Below, in pieces: positions 53,012-60,505 of a DNA stretch of 64,000 nt. A program made the position numbers and the translations under genes. Numbering within the stretch: the first letter of the stretch is position 1; every line of letters begins with the position of its first letter. Location of the stretch: NCBI RefSeq assembly GCF_050269735.1, contig NZ_JBNNIX010000001.1:1054001-1118000 (forward strand), written 5' to 3'. The stretch is from Paenisporosarcina sp050269735 (GTDB lineage: Bacteria; Bacillota; Bacilli; Bacillales_A; Planococcaceae). A model generated the notes under the pieces. That model was not told the origin of the DNA. It searched no databases and worked only from the letters and a program-made list of their open reading frames with translations.

Positions 53012-53751
53012 TGTTCGTATACATGGAATTTTTCTTCTACAAAAGGTTGTAGTGATGGTACGGAAACGACTTCCATTTCGGGGTATCTTAATGCAGATAA
53101 TTTCCCTCCAAAAACACATCCAGTGTCAATATTGACTGTTCGATTTTTGAAGCGAGCTTCAAATGTTGGTGTGTGACCATATACGATAAATGCCGAACCT
53201 TTATAATGCTTAGCCCAGTCTCGCCGTTCAGGACGCCCATCAGCGAGTGTTTTACCTGTGATATCTCCGTATAATGTAAAGTCAATAATACGTTTGTGTA
53301 TCGGTTTACCAATCATTTCTTCCCGAATACCAGCGTGAGCGATCAGCAGCTGATCATTGTCCAGCTGCTGATAAATTGGTAGAGCTTCGTAAAAAGCAAT
53401 ATAATGCTTTCTGAAAAATTCTTGCTTGTCCTTAGGTAACTGCTTAAATTCTTCAACAGTTGTCTCAAGACCATGAGTTATTTGTACTTTATTTCCTTTA
53501 AAATATCGATATAGTTTGTTGCAATGATTTCCCGGGCAATAAATTAACTGTTTTTTATCGTGCAATGAAAACAATAATTCCAGAACTGCTAATGACTTTG
53601 GTCCTCGATCTGTAGCATCCCCGACAAAAGCGAGCTTGCGTCCGAGTGGATGAACGAATTGTCCATTCTGTTTCTGATAGCCAAGTTTTGCAATTAAGTC
53701 ATTTAGTTCATCATAACAACCATGTATATCACCAATAATGTCGTACGACAA
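53008..53751 (-). CDS. prpE: Bis(5'-nucleosyl)-tetraphosphatase PrpE
   Basis: About 247 residues of the calcineurin-type phosphoesterase fold: IIGDIHGCYDEL, FVGDATDRGP, PGNHC and IVYGHTPTFEA supply the metal ligands. It hydrolyses symmetric dinucleoside tetraphosphates; in B. subtilis PrpE is linked to spore germination. The TTG start (then SYDIIGD) is placed behind AGAGGTG; the long upstream open frame is not part of the protein. Confidence 0.9.
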   Translation of the reverse strand: MSYDIIGDIHGCYDELNDLIAKLGYQKQNGQFVHPLGRKLAFVGDATDRGPKSLAVLELLFSLHDKKQLIYCPGNHCNKLYRYFKGNKVQITHGLETTVEEFKQLPKDKQEFFRKHYIAFYEALPIYQQLDNDQLLIAHAGIREEMIGKPIHKRIIDFTLYGDITGKTLADGRPERRDWAKHYKGSAFIVYGHTPTFEARFKNRTVNIDTGCVFGGKLSALRYPEMEVVSVPSLQPFVEEKFHVYEH

Positions 53752-53850
53752 TTCATTCACCTCTATAAAAATATAGTTTGCTATACACTCAGTGTAACCC
53801 ATACAATGGGGAAAGTAGAAAAGTAAAACATAAGAAAGGAGGGGGCATAC

Positions 53851-55224
53851 ATGACAGAAGAGCGTAAAAATAACGAAGAACATCAACTTGATGCCGAACA
53901 ATTACTGGCATTTCTGACGGACCATCAAGTGGATGAATTCAGAGAAGAATTTTTAGCGCTTCATCCGTATGATCAGGCACAATTTTTTGAAAAGGTAGGA
54001 CCTGACAGCAGGCAAATTATCTATCAGTATCTCTCTCCAAAAGAAATGGCTGAAATATTCCAGTCAATTGAACTCGACGACGATGAGTACGAACCTTTTC
54101 TGAAAGAAATGGACAATACGTATGCAGCGGATATGTTATCCGAAATGTATGCCGATAATGCTGTAGACGTTTTAAATGAACTGGGCAAAGATCAAGTGGC
54201 TAGCTATTTGACGATCATGGATGACGAGTCGGCACAGGAAATTAAAGATTTACTTCATTATGAAGAGTACACTGCCGGATCAATTATGACGACTGAATAT
54301 GTAGCAATACCCGAAAATTCGACTTGTCGCTCTGCGATGACGATTTTGCGAAATGCTGCACCGGAAGCAGAAACGATTTATTACCTTTTCGTCGTGAATG
54401 ATAATCACCAGCTCACAGGAGTTGTTTCTTTACGTGATTTAATTATTGCCGAAGAAGACACGCTTATACGTTCCATTCGAAATGAACGTGTTGTCAGTGT
54501 ATCAGTAAGCGAAGACCAGGAAGAAGTCGCTAGAATGATTAAAGACTATGACTTCCTAGCAGTTCCGGTAGTGGATTTTCAAAATCATTTACTGGGAATT
54601 ATCACAGTTGATGATATTTTAGATGTTCTTGAAGAAGAAGCAAATGATGATTACTCTAAATTGGCTGCCGTATCAGAAATGGATACCTTTGATAAAGGGC
54701 CATTAACAGCAGCTAAAAAAAGATTGCCTTGGCTCATTATTTTATTATTTTTAGGAATGCTAACTGCCAACTTGATGGGGATTTTTGAAGAAACGCTTGA
54801 TCAAGTTGCGATTTTAGCCGTATTTATCCCGTTAATTGCCGGAATGGCAGGGAACAGTGGAACACAAGCACTTGCAGTAGCTGTTCGAGGGATTGCGACA
54901 GGTGATATTGCCGAACAAAGTAAAATGAAATTGCTGATGCGTGAAGCCGGCACGGGTCTTATTACGGGAGTTGTATGTGCCGCTATTGGCGTAGGCATTG
55001 TGTTTTTCAGTCAACATGATTTATTACTTGGATTATTAGTTGGAGCTGCCATTTTTGGCTCCATCTTTGTGGCGACCTTGTCTGGATCGTTTATTCCGTT
55101 GCTTATTCACCGAATGAATATCGACCCCGCAGTTGCGTCAGGACCTTTTATTACGACACTCAACGACATTATTAGTATCTTAATCTATCTAGGATTGGCG
55201 AGTATGTTCCTTACACAACTATAA
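53851..55224 (+). CDS. mgtE: Magnesium transporter MgtE
   Basis: A 457-residue Mg2+ channel: the MgtE_N domain (about 30-130), two CBS domains (about 135-265; SIMTTEYVAIPEN), then five membrane helices with AGMAGNSGTQALAVAVRG and the pore-lining DPAVASGPFITTLND. AGGAGGGGG precedes the ATG. No magnesium riboswitch is evident upstream; gating by the cytosolic Mg2+-sensing domain is expected. Confidence 0.96.
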   Translation: MTEERKNNEEHQLDAEQLLAFLTDHQVDEFREEFLALHPYDQAQFFEKVGPDSRQIIYQYLSPKEMAEIFQSIELDDDEYEPFLKEMDNTYAADMLSEMYADNAVDVLNELGKDQVASYLTIMDDESAQEIKDLLHYEEYTAGSIMTTEYVAIPENSTCRSAMTILRNAAPEAETIYYLFVVNDNHQLTGVVSLRDLIIAEEDTLIRSIRNERVVSVSVSEDQEEVARMIKDYDFLAVPVVDFQNHLLGIITVDDILDVLEEEANDDYSKLAAVSEMDTFDKGPLTAAKKRLPWLIILLFLGMLTANLMGIFEETLDQVAILAVFIPLIAGMAGNSGTQALAVAVRGIATGDIAEQSKMKLLMREAGTGLITGVVCAAIGVGIVFFSQHDLLLGLLVGAAIFGSIFVATLSGSFIPLLIHRMNIDPAVASGPFITTLNDIISILIYLGLASMFLTQL

Positions 55225-55236
55225 ATTGATAATAAG

Positions 55237-55273
55237 CCAGGACCTCATGTTGAAGTGAGGTCCTGGTTTTTTA
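55237..55273 (+). terminator. Terminator after mgtE
   Basis: CCAGGACCTCA and TGAGGTCCTGG around an 8-nt loop, then a T run. Confidence 0.95.
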
Positions 55274-55286
55274 TTATGAGTAAAAT

Positions 55287-55372
55287 CGAAACGTGAATAG
55301 AATGGTGGTGGACGCGAATTGAAATCACCGGAGCGCGAAAAGTACCCCGCAAACCTCGAATAAAAAAACCCA
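55287..55372. repeat. 21-bp-register tandem array H, CGCGAATxG type (4 decayed units)
   Basis: CGTGAATAG at 55292, CGCGAATTG at 55313, CGCGAAAAG at 55334 and CTCGAATAA at 55355: exact 21-bp steps. Units resemble those of array C. It begins 14 bp after the mgtE terminator and ends before the fabI promoter. Confidence 0.75.
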
Positions 55373-55411
55373 TATATCGACTCCGTAAATTGCTAGTTTC
55401 ATAATCTTTTT

Positions 55412-55440
55412 TTGCACTTTCTTTTTTTGTGATGTATTAT
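55412..55440 (+). promoter_or_regulatory. SigA-type promoter of fabI
   Basis: TTGCAC, a 17-nt spacer and TATTAT, touching the FapR operator. Confidence 0.7.
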
Positions 55441-55456
55441 TAGTACCAGGTATTAA
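55440..55456 (+). promoter_or_regulatory. FapR operator upstream of fabI
   Basis: TTAGTACCAGGTATTAA differs from the FapR consensus TTAGTACCTGGTACTAA at 2 of 17 positions and lies immediately after the -10. Confidence 0.93.
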
Positions 55457-55483
55457 TAAATGAGAATAATAGGGGGATTTTTT

Positions 55484-56254
55484 ATGTCTTTGTCATTACA
55501 AGGAAAAACATTTGTCATCATGGGTGTAGCAAATAAACGCAGTATCGCTTGGGGAATCGCACAGTCTTTGGATAAAGCGGGAGCGAATATTATTTTCACG
55601 TATGCGGGTGAACGATTCGAGAAACCGGTTCGTGATTTAGTGGCAACATTGGAAGGGAAACATGAGCTTGTTCTTCCTTGTGACGTAACGAATGACGAAG
55701 ATGTGGAAAAATGCTTTGCAACGATCGGAGAAACAGTAGGCAAAGTTGACGGTTTAGCTCACTGTATCGCTTTTGCAAAAACAGAAGAGTTGGCGGGCAA
55801 TTTCTCAGATACTTCTCGTGAAGGATTTTTACTTGCACATAATATAAGTGCTTTCTCATTAACAGTTGTAGCGAAAGCTGTGAAGCCATTAATGACAGAA
55901 GGCGGAAGTATTGTCACTCTAACTTATTTAGGCGGAGAAAAAGTTGTACCAAATTACAACATCATGGGTGTTGCCAAAGCATCCTTGGATATGTCTGTTC
56001 GTTACTTAGCTGCGGATCTTGGAAGATACAACATCCGTGTCAATGCCATCTCAGCTGGCCCAATCCGTACATTGTCTGCTAAAGGCGTAAGTGATTTTAA
56101 CAGTGTGTTGAAAGAAATCGAAGAGCGTGCACCTCTTCGCCGCAATACGACGCCAGAAGAAGTCGGAGATACGGCACTATTTTTATTTAGTCAGCTATCC
56201 CGTGGTATCACTGGGGAAACCATCCACTGTGACAGTGGTTTTCACATTTTGTAA
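55484..56254 (+). CDS. fabI: Enoyl-ACP reductase FabI
   Basis: A 256-residue short-chain dehydrogenase that reduces enoyl-ACP in the last FASII step. The N-terminal GVANKRSIAWGIA is the FabI nucleotide-binding motif, and the catalytic Tyr and Lys lie in PNYNIMGVAKASLD. AGGGGGA precedes ATG 55484; eight extra upstream codons lack support. This is the triclosan-sensitive enzyme class. Expression is under a FapR site. Confidence 0.97.
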   Translation: MSLSLQGKTFVIMGVANKRSIAWGIAQSLDKAGANIIFTYAGERFEKPVRDLVATLEGKHELVLPCDVTNDEDVEKCFATIGETVGKVDGLAHCIAFAKTEELAGNFSDTSREGFLLAHNISAFSLTVVAKAVKPLMTEGGSIVTLTYLGGEKVVPNYNIMGVAKASLDMSVRYLAADLGRYNIRVNAISAGPIRTLSAKGVSDFNSVLKEIEERAPLRRNTTPEEVGDTALFLFSQLSRGITGETIHCDSGFHIL

Positions 56255-56284
56255 ACCGGCTGCATAAGCTATTTCAAAAAGGGT

Positions 56285-56665
56285 GTGTATATTTCATTGG
56301 AAAATGATCCGCTCCTTTTTGTCCAAGGTCCGCCAGTCTATCGGTATGTTCGAAAGGTGTCTCGTTGGCAAGAAGAAAGTACTTCAATCTTCCCAGAGCC
56401 AGAAGTGAAAGCTGTCGAAACCAAAGTCGAAGTTGATCCGTTAATGTGGCAAAGGCTGCGCTTTCTGACGACAGATTTTGCAAAGTATGTGTATAAACCT
56501 CTTTGTTTTCAACTACATGATGGTGAAAAAATTTGCGGAGTCGTTGACCTACTGCATCCAGAAAGTGTCCTCATTAAATCAGCTGGAGAAGTGGTTACGG
56601 CACTTGAGATTAACGAAATTAAAGAGATTTGGTGGGGAGGAAAAATACTCCCAGTGCGACTCTGA
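56285..56665 (+). CDS. Small protein, possibly CotO-like spore coat assembly factor
   Basis: About 126 residues with no signal peptide or membrane segment. The C-terminal half (VYKPLCFQLHDGEKICGVV...ESVLIKSAGEVVTALEINEIKEIW) resembles the conserved end of CotO, and in B. subtilis cotO lies between fabI and cotZ, exactly as here. It is much shorter than B. subtilis CotO (about 227). The start is uncertain: GTG 56285 is within the AAAGGGTG site, TTG 56297 lies 11 nt after it. Assignment rests mainly on gene order. Confidence 0.6.
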   Translation: MYISLENDPLLFVQGPPVYRYVRKVSRWQEESTSIFPEPEVKAVETKVEVDPLMWQRLRFLTTDFAKYVYKPLCFQLHDGEKICGVVDLLHPESVLIKSAGEVVTALEINEIKEIWWGGKILPVRL

Positions 56666-56679
56666 ATAGTCACTAATGA

Positions 56680-56714
56680 AAACATCCATGTTAACATAAT
56701 GGATGTTTTTTTTT
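56680..56714 (+). terminator. Terminator after the CotO-like gene
   Basis: AAACATCCAT and ATGGATGTTT around a 9-nt loop, then T residues. Confidence 0.93.
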
Positions 56715-56782
56715 GACTCAAAAACGTGAAATCATACTTCCACTTACTGCAAATTGATGGTGAGAAAGAGAAAATGATATTT

Positions 56783-56900
56783 AGTTGCAACTTTTTCAGT
56801 TATTGTTGCAACTTGTCCGGTTTTTGTTGCAACTTATCCAGTTATTGTTGCAACTCTCGTGATTTCGTTACAACTATCCAATTTCCTCCTAATTCCATTG
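56783..56900 (+). repeat. 21-bp-register tandem array G, GTTGCAAC type (5 units)
   Basis: GTTGCAAC at 56784, 56805, 56826 and 56847 and GTTACAAC at 56867: steps 21, 21, 21, 20. It ends in the flank CTATCCAATTTCCTCC followed by TAATTCCATTG, shared with array F. The rest of the 56715-57092 gap shows only the minus-strand terminator. Confidence 0.93.
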
Positions 56901-57020
56901 CTTCACTTTATCATGTCTAAGCCTACGATTACTCGTTCACCTGATGCTTCATACCAGACTTTTTATTTTCACTTGAAACAAGAATGAATTTCAGCATTTT
57001 ACACAATCTGACGATATACA

Positions 57021-57059
57021 AAAACTAAGCCCGGCTTCCTAATTAAAGGAAGTCGGGCT
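57021..57059 (-). terminator. Terminator of the cotZ-like gene
   Basis: Arms AGCCCGGCTTCCT and AGGAAGTCGGGCT around a 6-nt loop; on the minus strand TTAGTTTTTG follows. Confidence 0.9.
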
Positions 57060-57092
57060 AATTAGACACTGCACGCTTGACGTGTTTATTAA

Positions 57093-57623
57093 TTATTCAC
57101 AAACACCTAAGAATACGTCTGCCACACATTCAATGCCACAGAAGCAATTCAAGTCTACGGTAATACAGCTGCTTGAAAGTCGGAAATCACGCACTTTACA
57201 GATTTTACGTAAATCTAATTTGTCACCACAGTCATTTAACAGGTCTACTTCTTTGTGATGATAATCCAAAGGCTCCAATACTCGAAGCGTTGCACAGCAA
57301 CCATCGAATATTTCTTCTACACGGAAGAATACAGAGAAGCAATCACAGTCTTTGCGATCAGTATCGCGGAAGAAAGCTTTGAAAGGTGTACCATCTTTCG
57401 TCAAAAGCATGAATACGCGAGTATCAGCTTGATGACGAGAAGGACTTACTAATCCACCAAGTGGTTCCAAGAAGCAATTCGTTGGACATACCGGACAGTC
57501 GTTGTCCGTTGCTTGATCTTGAATGTCTTTAATTGCACGAACTACATCACAAATGCAATGATCTTTCTTTTTGATGCTATGAACGGATGATGATGATGAT
57601 TCCAAGTTACGCCCACATCCCAT
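57093..57623 (-). CDS. cotZ: Spore coat protein of the CotY/CotZ family
   Basis: A 176-residue cysteine-rich protein (about 16 cysteines, e.g. DNDCPVCPTNCF, DRKDCDCF, LNCFCGIEC) with the CotY/CotZ core FFRVEEIFDGCCATLRVLEP. Such proteins form the disulfide-linked crust or exosporium lattice of spores. GAGGTG precedes the ATG. Only one CotY/Z paralogue is present here, whereas B. subtilis has cotY and cotZ side by side. Confidence 0.9.
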   Translation of the reverse strand: MGCGRNLESSSSSVHSIKKKDHCICDVVRAIKDIQDQATDNDCPVCPTNCFLEPLGGLVSPSRHQADTRVFMLLTKDGTPFKAFFRDTDRKDCDCFSVFFRVEEIFDGCCATLRVLEPLDYHHKEVDLLNDCGDKLDLRKICKVRDFRLSSSCITVDLNCFCGIECVADVFLGVCE

Positions 57624-57656
57624 TTTTTTTCACCTCGCTCTCTTTCAGATTCTTTA

Positions 57657-57686
57657 TACAATATGTCGATTGTGAACGATGGTCAG
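57657..57686 (-). promoter_or_regulatory. SigK-like promoter of the cotZ-like gene
   Basis: On the minus strand CATATTGTA fits the SigK -10 (CATANNNTA), with TGACC about 15-16 nt upstream as a possible -35. Confidence 0.4.
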
Positions 57687-57704
57687 GGCGCGTAACCAAT
57701 TTAT

Positions 57705-57733
57705 ACATAAACTTTTGAAATAACATCATACTA
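57705..57733 (+). promoter_or_regulatory. SigG-like promoter of the spoVA cluster
   Basis: ACATA, a 17-nt spacer and CATACTA fit the forespore SigG pattern (GHATR...CATNNTA) with one mismatch and lie 21 bp before the first gene of the cluster. Confidence 0.5.
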
Positions 57734-57753
57734 GGATAAAAGGTGAATTGAAA

Positions 57754-58161
57754 ATGAAAAAATTCGGACTGTTGAGCTGTATGTTATTGCTATTGGCAGG
57801 GTGTTCTGACGAAGAACCGCAAGTATCCATTTATCATGTGGATGATGATCAAGAAGAAGTGGAAATGCTCAAAGAAGTCTTTCATGACAATAAGAAAATA
57901 AGTGAAGCATCGGGTGTGTTTTTTGATCATCAACTGGTGGTTTCCTTACAAGTAGCACCTTTGTCGAAATTCAGCAAAGAAAAAATTGCCAATTCAATTG
58001 AAAAAGAAGTGAAATCACTATTTCCAAACCATGAGGTGTTTGTATCCAGTGATTTAAAAATTACTTGGGAACTGAAGAAAATCATTGAAAAACAACCGAC
58101 AGAAGATGCTTTGAAGAAAGATTTAGATAAACTGAGAGCATTGGCAAAGGAGAATACGTAA
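57754..58161 (+). CDS. YhcN/YlaJ-type sporulation lipoprotein
   Basis: A 135-residue lipoprotein: signal peptide ending LLLAGC (Cys about 17), then an acidic stretch and a small domain with KEKIANSIEKEVKSLFPNHEVFVSSDL, the pattern of the YhcN/YlaJ spore inner-membrane lipoproteins. Genes of this kind are known partners in alternative spoVA operons. AAGGTG lies 9 nt before ATG 57754. The next start overlaps its stop by one base. Confidence 0.75.
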   Translation: MKKFGLLSCMLLLLAGCSDEEPQVSIYHVDDDQEEVEMLKEVFHDNKKISEASGVFFDHQLVVSLQVAPLSKFSKEKIANSIEKEVKSLFPNHEVFVSSDLKITWELKKIIEKQPTEDALKKDLDKLRALAKENT

Positions 58162-58616
58162 TGGATCCCAATTCATATCAACAAACAGTGGACGAGATTG
58201 CACCGAAACGTCCCGTACTAAAGAACTGTATGAAAGCATTTCTAACAGGCGGAATCATCTGTTCAGTTGGTCAAATGATTTCATATTTGTATATGTACTT
58301 TTTTTCATTTACGGAGAGAACGGCCAGTAATCCGACCGTCGCAACAATGGTATTTATATCGATGCTTTTAACTGGATTCGGCATCTATAAAAAAATCGGT
58401 CAGTTCGGCGGGGCGGGTTCAGCTGTACCTGTAACTGGATTTGGTAATGCCGTGATTTCGGCTGCAATCGAACATAAATCAGAAGGTTTTATTTTAGGGG
58501 TCGGTGTCAATATGTTTAAACTTGCAGGACCTGTCATTGTTTACGGTACTTTCTCAGCGTTTGTTGTGACCCTTATTAAAACGATTCTGGTTAAAATGGG
58601 GGTGATTTCTTGGTAA
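58161..58616 (+). CDS. spoVAC: Stage V sporulation protein AC
   Basis: A 151-residue protein with about four membrane segments: KNCMKAFLTGGIICSVGQMI, then GAGSAVPVTGFGNAVISAAIEHKSEG, both typical of SpoVAC, the mechanosensitive part of the dipicolinic-acid channel in the spore inner membrane. Overlaps both neighbours. Confidence 0.95.
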   Translation: MDPNSYQQTVDEIAPKRPVLKNCMKAFLTGGIICSVGQMISYLYMYFFSFTERTASNPTVATMVFISMLLTGFGIYKKIGQFGGAGSAVPVTGFGNAVISAAIEHKSEGFILGVGVNMFKLAGPVIVYGTFSAFVVTLIKTILVKMGVISW

Positions 58617-59614
58617 GGAATTCGCGAACATATCAGTTTGCTTCAAAGCCAAGTATCGTTTCGACGGCCGTTTCTGTTGGTCCACTTGAAAAAGAAAGTC
58701 CCTTTCATCCCCATTTTGACCATGTTTATGAAGATGAACGTCTTGGCCAAGAAACGAACGAAAAAGGTCATTCCCAGTTAGTAGAGGATACGTGTAATTT
58801 GGCCATTATGAAAGGCGGCTTGCAACTTTCGGATATCGATGTGTTCCTTGGAGGAGATTTGGTCAATCAAATGACACCAACAAATTTTGCGGCACGCCAG
58901 CTTGCTACTCCATACATGGGGATGTTTTCTGCTTGTGCAACAAGCATTTCTTCTCTTATTACAGCGAGTTTTTTTCTTGAAACAAAGCAAATGGACCGAA
59001 TTTTATTTGGTGCAGCCAGCCAGCATAATGCGGTTGAGAGACAGTTCAGATATCCAATTGAATACGGCACACAAAAGCCCCCGACAGGCCAATGGACCGT
59101 TACTGGAGCAGGTTATGGTGTTCTATCCCACCATCAAGCCGATAAACCATTTGTGCAATCAGCCACTATTGGTCAAGTTGTGGATTGTGAATGTACGGAC
59201 CCACTTGATATGGGAAGTGCAATGGCACCAGCGGCATTTGATACAATTCAGCGGCATTTAGCACAAAATAAAGGAACTTCTTATGATTTGGTTATGACAG
59301 GAGATCTCGGGAAGAATGGTTTTGCCATCTTAAAAGAATTAATCAAAACTAGTGGAGTTTCTTCTTTCCTTGTTGATCAATATCGCGATGCTGGATCTGA
59401 ATTTTATGGGAATAATGATAAATTTTTATCTGGTGCGAGTGGAGCGGGTTGTTCTGCAACTGTCTATCTAGGACCCATTTATGCAGAATTATTAGCGAAA
59501 CAATATAAGAAAATTTTACTGGTAGCTACTGGTGCTTTATTATCCCCACTGTCATTTCAACAGGGCGAATCGATCCCGTGCATCGCCCATGCTGTTGAAT
59601 TGTCAATGGAATGA
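58610..59614 (+). CDS. spoVAD: Stage V sporulation protein AD
   Basis: A 334-residue thiolase-fold protein that binds dipicolinic acid and docks on the SpoVA channel. Characteristic are GGDLVNQMTPTNFAARQL and GMFSACATSISSL. TTG start at 58610, 5 nt after GGGGGTG and overlapping spoVAC by 7 bp. The length fits the family. Confidence 0.95.
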   Translation: MVRNSRTYQFASKPSIVSTAVSVGPLEKESPFHPHFDHVYEDERLGQETNEKGHSQLVEDTCNLAIMKGGLQLSDIDVFLGGDLVNQMTPTNFAARQLATPYMGMFSACATSISSLITASFFLETKQMDRILFGAASQHNAVERQFRYPIEYGTQKPPTGQWTVTGAGYGVLSHHQADKPFVQSATIGQVVDCECTDPLDMGSAMAPAAFDTIQRHLAQNKGTSYDLVMTGDLGKNGFAILKELIKTSGVSSFLVDQYRDAGSEFYGNNDKFLSGASGAGCSATVYLGPIYAELLAKQYKKILLVATGALLSPLSFQQGESIPCIAHAVELSME

Positions 59615-59623
59615 GGTGACAAT

Positions 59624-59989
59624 ATGATCTTTTCAGTCATTACTGCATTTATCGTTGGTGGACTCATTTGTGTTGTGGGACAACTTCTATTTGATGTGGC
59701 GAAATTAACGCCCGCGCATACATTAAGTTTATTAGTAGCCATTGGTTCTGTTCTAGATGGGTTTGGCTTATATGAGCCTTTCATCGATTTTGCAGGAGCA
59801 GGAGCAACGATTCCCATTACTTCTTTTGGTAATTCCCTTACACATGGTGCTATGCAAGAAGCAGAAAAACATGGTTTTATCGGTGTTTTAACTGGTATGT
59901 TCGAAGTGACAAGTTCCGGTATCAGTGCTGCCATTATATTCGGTGTAGTTGCAGCACTCATTTTCAGGTCCAAAGGCAAAGTGTCCTGA
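59624..59989 (+). CDS. spoVAE: Stage V sporulation protein AE (SpoVAEb type)
   Basis: A 121-residue membrane protein with about four segments: FIVGGLICVVGQLLFD, then AGAGATIPITSFGNSLTHGAMQEA, paralogous to SpoVAC. Together C, D and E form the minimal channel set for dipicolinic-acid uptake and release. No spoVAA, AB, AEa or AF lies here, so this is a short accessory-type cluster. Confidence 0.93.
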   Translation: MIFSVITAFIVGGLICVVGQLLFDVAKLTPAHTLSLLVAIGSVLDGFGLYEPFIDFAGAGATIPITSFGNSLTHGAMQEAEKHGFIGVLTGMFEVTSSGISAAIIFGVVAALIFRSKGKVS

Positions 59990-60012
59990 GCAAAATGCCC
60001 TCTTCTTTAAAA

Positions 60013-60040
60013 CCCATTCGCATATTCTAGTTCGAATGGG
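60013..60040 (+). other. Hairpin between spoVAE and the YjcZ-type gene
   Basis: CCCATTCG and CGAATGGG are perfect arms with a 12-nt loop just before the AAGGGAGGG ribosome site. There is no T tract, so a leader hairpin rather than a terminator. Confidence 0.5.
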
Positions 60041-60055
60041 AAGGGAGGGAATCGT

Positions 60056-60205
60056 ATGTGCGGAGGTAATAATCCTTGCGGTGGTTATCCACAAATGTAT
60101 CCAGCTGGTGCTCCTTATCAAGGGTCAACATTTATCCTCATAGTTGTACTATTCATCCTATTAATCATCGTAGGGAGTAGTTTCATTACGATAGGAGGGG
60201 AATAA
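60056..60205 (+). CDS. YjcZ-family sporulation miniprotein
   Basis: A 49-residue protein: a Gly/Cys/Pro-rich start (MCGGNNPCGGYPQMY) and one membrane helix FILIVVLFILLIIVGSSF near the end, the pattern of the YjcZ family seen only in spore formers. AAGGGAGGGA precedes the ATG. Its stop is directly followed by the spoVIF start. Confidence 0.85.
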   Translation: MCGGNNPCGGYPQMYPAGAPYQGSTFILIVVLFILLIIVGSSFITIGGE

Positions 60206-60466
60206 ATGCACGACTCATTTTTTAAGAAGATCGAGCAAAAAACGGGTGTTTCGATGGACGAAGTTTTCACATTAGCGAATGCAATTCAGCATGCTGATTT
60301 TTCAGATGAACGCCAAGTGAAAAAAATCGTTCGAAAAGTTTCCAAAATTGCTGGAAAACAGATTTCAAGCGATTTCGAAGACCAAATTGTTAAATCTGTT
60401 GTTCAAAAAGGAAACAAGCTAAATCTAAATGAGATAGCTAACATGATGAACCAAAGAAACGAATAA
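60206..60466 (+). CDS. spoVIF: Stage VI sporulation protein F
   Basis: An 86-residue protein close to what I know of B. subtilis SpoVIF (FFKKIEQKTGVSMDEVFTLANA at the start, DQIVKSVVQKGNKL later), a mother-cell factor for coat assembly and GerR-dependent genes. AGGAGGGG lies at the end of the upstream gene. A terminator follows. Confidence 0.93.
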   Translation: MHDSFFKKIEQKTGVSMDEVFTLANAIQHADFSDERQVKKIVRKVSKIAGKQISSDFEDQIVKSVVQKGNKLNLNEIANMMNQRNE

Positions 60467-60467
60467 A

Positions 60468-60505
60468 TAAAAGCACTTGTTCAAATTGAACAAGTGCTTT
60501 TTTTA
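60468..60505. terminator. Bidirectional terminator between spoVIF and yjcF
   Basis: AAAGCACTTGTTCAA and TTGAACAAGTGCTTT are perfect arms, one loop base, A and T runs outside. Confidence 0.95.

Noticed and set aside
1449..56900. CRISPR array interpretation of the repeats
   Set aside because: Units are about 21 bp including variable bases, without 25-40 bp unique spacers, and no cas genes are present.
57173..57452. Plus-strand ORFs inside the cotZ-like gene
   Set aside because: Antisense to a clear cysteine-rich coat gene; no ribosome site.
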